The notes below the pieces were generated by a model. It was not told the origin of the DNA. It worked only from the letters and a program-made list of their open reading frames with translations, and did no database searches. Position numbers and translations under genes: made by a program. DNA of 32,265 nucleotides, from positions 283,565 through 315,829 of the forward strand of contig NW_019775824.1 of assembly GCF_001039355.2 (NCBI RefSeq). Reading direction: 5' to 3'. Positions 28,631-32,265 of the stretch are shown here, piece by piece (position 1 is the stretch's first letter; every line of letters starts with the position of its first letter). This DNA comes from Lingula anatina (lineage: Eukaryota > Brachiopoda > Lingulata > Lingulida > Lingulidae).

Positions 28631-29986
28631 ATGGAGAACACCTTGAAAGAAGAGCAGTGGGGAGACTATGAGACATTTGCTGTTTCTCTAAAAAATACTT
28701 CTGTTCATGAAAGAATTCAGGATGGAAAAAAAGTACACAAATGTCAGTACTGTGATATGACATTTCCTTATAAATCTAATTGTACTCTCCATGAAAGAAT
28801 TCACACTGGAGAAAAACCATACAAATGCCAGTTCTGTGATAAGACGTTTATTCAAAAACACAATTGCAGTCTTCATGAAAGAATCCACACTGGAGAGAAA
28901 CGATACAAATGTCAGCACTGTGATAGGGCATTTACTCACAAACTGTCTTGTACTATTCATGAGAGAACTCACACTGGAGAGAAACCATACAAATGCCAGT
29001 ATTGCGATACAGCATTTACTCAAAAAAGGAGTTGTGTTCTTCACGAAAGAATTCACACTGGGGATAAACGATATAAATGTCAGTACTGTGATAAGGCATT
29101 TACTCATAAAAATGCTTGTACTGGTCATGAAAAAACTCACATTGGGGAAAGGCCCTTCAAATGCCAGTTTTGTGATAAGACATTTACTAGAAAACAACAC
29201 TGCATAGACCATGAAAGAATTCACACTGGAGAGAAAACATCCAAATGCCAGTACTGTGATAAAACATTTGCTAGAAAACAGAAATGCATTGAACATGAAA
29301 GAATTCACACTGGAGAGAATACATACAATTGCCAGTACTGTGATAAAAGATTTGTCATTAAAAACCAGTGCATTGACCATGAGAGAATTCACACTGGAGA
29401 GAAACCATACAAATGCCAGTACTGTGATAAAACATTTTCTCGCAAACAGAAATGCACAATCCATGAAAGAATTCACACTGGAGAAAAACCATACAAATGC
29501 CCATATTGTGATAAGGAATTTAGAACAAGGAATCATTATGTTCAACATGAGAGAACCCATACAGGAGAGAAACCCTACAAATGTCAATATTGTCTGCAGG
29601 CATTTTCTCATAAAGGGAGTTGCAATAATCATGAAAGAATTCATGTTGGCGAGAAACCCCACAAAACTCAGCAGTGGAGTGAGTCATTTGATGTAAAGTC
29701 TGATTGTGTTGTACTTTATCCTGAAGTTATTCACAGTGAAGGTAAACCATACAAGTGTAATTTTTGTTACAAGACATTTGTCAGCAAAAATGAATGTGAT
29801 CTACATGAAAAAGATCACACAATAGCACATGGACATTGTGATACAGAAGTTGACTATTGTAAAAATGTGGTCAGCCCTGATATTGACAGAGTACCACAAA
29901 AATTGATCAAAAGTGAAAATGGAGATGATGGTCCAACAAGGAATCAGCCGTATCCTGTGGCTTTGTTTAAAAACGCATTTACTTAA
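28631..29986 (+). CDS. C2H2 zinc-finger protein, 12 good fingers
   Basis: 451 aa from the ATG at 28631. The open frame can be extended to a TTG at 28571, but upstream of that it no longer aligns with the sister gene's frame. The leader MENTLKEEQWGDYETFAVSL matches the sister gene. Eleven fingers follow in 28-residue spacing, then a broken one (cysteines lost, KTQQWSESF, second half LYPEVIH), then a last intact finger. The tail ends QPYPVALFKNAFT. Eleven of twelve intact fingers have Cys at helix +4 (finger 10 has Tyr). It is a tandem duplicate of the gene at 24012, in the same orientation. Presumed nuclear DNA-binding protein, target unknown. Poly(A) signal AATAAA at 30205-30210. Confidence 0.92.
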   Translation: MENTLKEEQWGDYETFAVSLKNTSVHERIQDGKKVHKCQYCDMTFPYKSNCTLHERIHTGEKPYKCQFCDKTFIQKHNCSLHERIHTGEKRYKCQHCDRAFTHKLSCTIHERTHTGEKPYKCQYCDTAFTQKRSCVLHERIHTGDKRYKCQYCDKAFTHKNACTGHEKTHIGERPFKCQFCDKTFTRKQHCIDHERIHTGEKTSKCQYCDKTFARKQKCIEHERIHTGENTYNCQYCDKRFVIKNQCIDHERIHTGEKPYKCQYCDKTFSRKQKCTIHERIHTGEKPYKCPYCDKEFRTRNHYVQHERTHTGEKPYKCQYCLQAFSHKGSCNNHERIHVGEKPHKTQQWSESFDVKSDCVVLYPEVIHSEGKPYKCNFCYKTFVSKNECDLHEKDHTIAHGHCDTEVDYCKNVVSPDIDRVPQKLIKSENGDDGPTRNQPYPVALFKNAFT

Positions 29987-31756
29987 AGTTTAGTCTTAGA
30001 TATATACTAACACTTTGTGTTGTAGCATTGTGAAGATAATTAACATTTAATGCACAGATAGTTCTGTTTTAAAAATTAGGAAAAATTGGTTTGATGTACA
30101 CGTTGTAAGTATTAAATGGCAATTCTGCTGATTACTTACTGTTATTTATCTTATTCCTTATGTTGTTTATGTTGACTGGCCATTCATGTAACGCTAAATT
30201 ATTAAATAAAAAAATTAAAAAGACATCAAATCAAGGGGCAGAGATGAGGTAGGTCATGATGTAGGAGAAGGGGAAAATTGCTTTTCAATCCAGGATAATT
30301 CATTTTAGCTGGACAATCCCGTGGATAGCTTGTAAAACGGATTGGAGGTGGTTAATGTTATATTCTTTTGCAACAAACTTACAGGATTTATCTATTAAAA
30401 TGTGATAAAAGTATATCGTGCTTGTTCTCAGAAAAGTTCAACAAGAATTGAGACACAATTATGAAAATTTGCAAAACCATGAAAAGATTTTAAACATGAA
30501 TAATTACTAGTATTCAAAATTTCACTCTGGTGACATAGTTGACAAAAAATGAATGTTGTATTGCTCTTTGCTGCCAGTGACAACAAGCAGAGCTATACCG
30601 TCAACACATCAAAGGTGAAACTAATCACATACAAAGAAGCCTAGGAACAAACCATTTTGTATGTATGTATGTATGCCAAAAGGTGGGGGTGGGGGTGGGG
30701 GGGTTTGGGGGGCAGGTATATCTCCTGAACAGAGGCTATTTCCCTAATAAAGATGTTCTGTTAGACAGGAAATATTGTTCTGCGAGACATGAAATATTGG
30801 AGGTAAACGGTTTAAATACTTCAATGTTTATTGCAGAAAATATTACTTAATTCTTGTAACTGTGTTTATTTTTCAATTTATACTTAGTAGCAACCTTTAA
30901 AAATGATAGCATATATAATATCAAGAATTCCATCTGAAATATGGACTTTAATTCAGAACAGTTACGCTGTATTGACTGAAATATAACAACTGCTCCATCA
31001 ATGTAAACAGTACTGATACAGAAATATTTAAACTTTCATACTAAATCACTTTAATATATTCATACTCCATCAATAAATTATAAATTACATAATTATAGCA
31101 AATAAATTAATGTTAGTAAAATTATATTGATGTTAGTCTTGTTATCTATTCCAATACCTCCCCTCCTAAAAACTGTTTTATATTTCTGCATGAAATAAAG
31201 TATCAAGAAATGTCATCTTACAATTATCTGATATATACCTACATGCCGAAAATACATTCGTAAGTAATATTTCTCAATTTAAAAATTTCTTGTAATAATT
31301 TCCTTTGTTAAAAAAAAGAATATATAATCATAAAAAAAAATTTTAGAAACTTAACAACCTGTACATATTAGTTATCATAAGTTTAAGACCTCTCATATAA
31401 TCAAAAGAACTTGCAAGAAGAGTTCAAAAAATTTATGCCGAATGTATATGTTCCACCAATATATATACTATATACTAATGCTAAATAACCATTAACGCTT
31501 CACAATTATCACAATGATTTCAGCAGTCAATAAGTGACTGCCAGCACCTCATGTGTTCTCCTTTGTCCTGAGTCACTGTCATTACTTATTTTATTACATG
31601 ATCATGTCATGATGCTCACTCATTCATCAAGGTGCAGTCCTGTGTGATGAATTATTTTATTGATTTGACCTCCTATTATCAACTGACTCCATTACCTTGG
31701 ATCTCTGATGCTTCATCAGTAAGTTTTCAATGTACTCAACAAAATCTCAACGCATC
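29987..31756. other. AT-rich intergenic region
   Basis: 3' UTR of the zinc-finger gene, then AT-rich sequence with a GTAT tetranucleotide run (30659-30673) and a G-rich stretch (30681-30712). The 61-codon ORF crossing the G run is not credible. No gene found. The right end is the 3' UTR of the thioesterase gene. Confidence 0.5.
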
Positions 31757-31762
31757 TTTATT
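31757..31762 (-). terminator. Poly(A) signal AATAAA for ACOT8-like gene
   Basis: TTTATT on the plus strand, i.e. AATAAA on minus, ~180 nt downstream of the stop codon at 31944. A further candidate lies near 31654. Confidence 0.45.
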
Positions 31763-31943
31763 ATTTTCAATCATCTGAAAACTTTGTGATCATGAAACCA
31801 AGCAGTTTTTGACTTAGTAATTAGAATGTAACTTAGCCAGGAGGTGACCTTGGCCAAAGTAAATAAGTGTACAAAGTCTGACTTGCAGTCCAACCTTTCC
31901 TGTGCTGCCGATTTCTCCAGTGGTCAACCCTGTGTCCTCTCTG

Positions 31944-32050
31944 TCATAACTTACTAAGCTGACCACGTATAAGGCCTTCCTGAGCCAGTGAAATCGCCAG
32001 CGTTCCATCCTGTCTCCACATACGCCCCAGAGTCATCGCTCTTGCATGAC
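31944..32050 (-). CDS. ACOT8: Last exon of acyl-CoA thioesterase 8 (peroxisomal), partial gene
   Basis: An acceptor (GTAAACAG|GTCATGC) at 32052-32051 opens a 107-nt exon: 2 nt to complete a codon, then 34 codons and TGA at 31946-31944. It reads HARAMTLGRMWRQDG and on through LAISLAQEGLIRG to a terminal SKL. This matches the end of ACOT8/TesB thioesterases (GR.WRQDG..A...QEG.IR), the second half of the double hot-dog fold, which hydrolyses acyl-CoA to free acid and CoA. The final SKL is a type-1 peroxisomal targeting signal. The rest of the gene lies beyond the right edge. The exon before it appears to end within the tandem repeat at 32168-32265, where the matching phase-1 reading ILVFEIESPQS precedes donors. 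The ORF in another frame here (31814-32008) is a shadow. Confidence 0.85.
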
Positions 32051-32167
32051 CTGTTTACAACAATGAATGAATAAATTGATAAATAAAACCGGTCAATACT
32101 TCATAAAACATCGGGTAATAAAAACAATTAAAGCTGATTTTAAACTAAAATTTTTAAGTTTCATTCT

Positions 32168-32265
32168 ACCTGACTGTGGTGACTCTATCTCAAACACAAG
32201 TATTCACTTTACCTGACTGTGGTGACTCTATCTCAAACACAAGTATTCACTTTACCTGACTGTGG
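32168..32265 (-). repeat. 43-bp tandem repeat copying an ACOT8 exon/intron boundary
   Basis: ACCTGACTGTGG recurs at 32168, 32211 and 32254, a 43-bp period with two full identical units and a third running off the window. On the minus strand each unit carries CACAGTCAG|GTAAAG, a good splice donor, preceded (in the full units) by codons for ILVFEIESPQS, which matches the ESP motif just upstream of this junction in thioesterase 8. The outermost donor (32255-32254) is probably the real one; the inner ones would introduce an in-frame TGA. Confidence 0.85.

Noticed and set aside
28688-29662. 324-codon antisense ORF across the 12-finger gene (similar ones at 336-806, 19854-20438 and 24069-25244)
   Set aside because: Antisense shadows of the repetitive zinc-finger coding sequence; hydrophobic repeats arise from the reverse complement of HERIHTGEKPYKC codons.
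31814-32008. 64-codon minus ORF MERWRFHWLRK...
   Set aside because: Out-of-frame reading of the ACOT8 last exon; the correct frame reads GRMWRQDG... SKL.
1-32265. tRNA or rRNA genes
   Set aside because: I looked for GGTTCGAATCC-type T-arms and cloverleaf context on both strands and saw none convincing; a tRNAscan run would settle it.

Overview
The window is animal nuclear DNA. It has multi-exon genes with GT-AG introns, AT-rich spacers, microsatellites, short inverted-repeat elements, and genes for an animal DEAH helicase, a CRTAC1-type secreted protein, a peroxisomal thioesterase and tandem C2H2 zinc-finger proteins. It looks like an invertebrate, perhaps a spiralian/mollusc-like or other marine animal, but the sequence alone does not fix the species. 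It is a draft assembly: there is a 25-N gap at 14797-14821, and single Ns at 16944 and 22598 each sit exactly at the junction of a near-perfect direct duplication.

Layout, left to right. A short C2H2 zinc-finger gene (150-755, minus) has a decayed copy of the same family just beside it (~800-925, minus). A DHX33-type helicase follows on plus (CDS 2938-4938). Its coding sequence has no introns, it has a likely 5'-UTR intron (1700-2927), and a 33-bp unit containing the stop codon is triplicated (4906-5004). Converging on it from the minus strand is one large gene that I could assemble exon by exon with every phase matching (15530 down to 6464; 11 coding exons, 2772 nt, 923 aa). It encodes a signal peptide, a CRTAC1-type FG-GAP/VCBS propeller with Ca-binding loops, a UnbV/ASPIC domain and a long Gly/Ser/Pro/Glu/Tyr tandem-repeat region. 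After these come a CCN-type thrombospondin-1 domain and a CCN-type C-terminal cystine knot. This CRTAC1 + TSP1 + CTCK architecture is the most unusual thing in the window.

The middle (16.1-23.2 kb) holds two probable assembly duplications, two small terminal-inverted-repeat elements (17755-18103, 18244-18406), diverged partner copies of other repeats, and a second minus-strand zinc-finger gene (19578-20387). On the right are two tandem plus-strand zinc-finger genes (24012-25949, 19 fingers; 28631-29986, 12 good fingers). They share UTR exons, an intron position and a palindromic CRE (TGACGTCA) upstream. All four zinc-finger genes belong to one family: nearly every finger has Cys instead of Leu at helix position +4, and all end in a tail like PYPVALFKNAF. 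At the right edge is the last exon of an acyl-CoA thioesterase 8 gene (minus, 31944-32050) ending in the peroxisomal signal SKL. Its upstream exon/intron boundary appears to be tandemly repeated (43-bp unit) up to the window edge.

The helicase, secreted protein and thioesterase have no evident functional link. The zinc-finger genes are a local, still-expanding family cluster.
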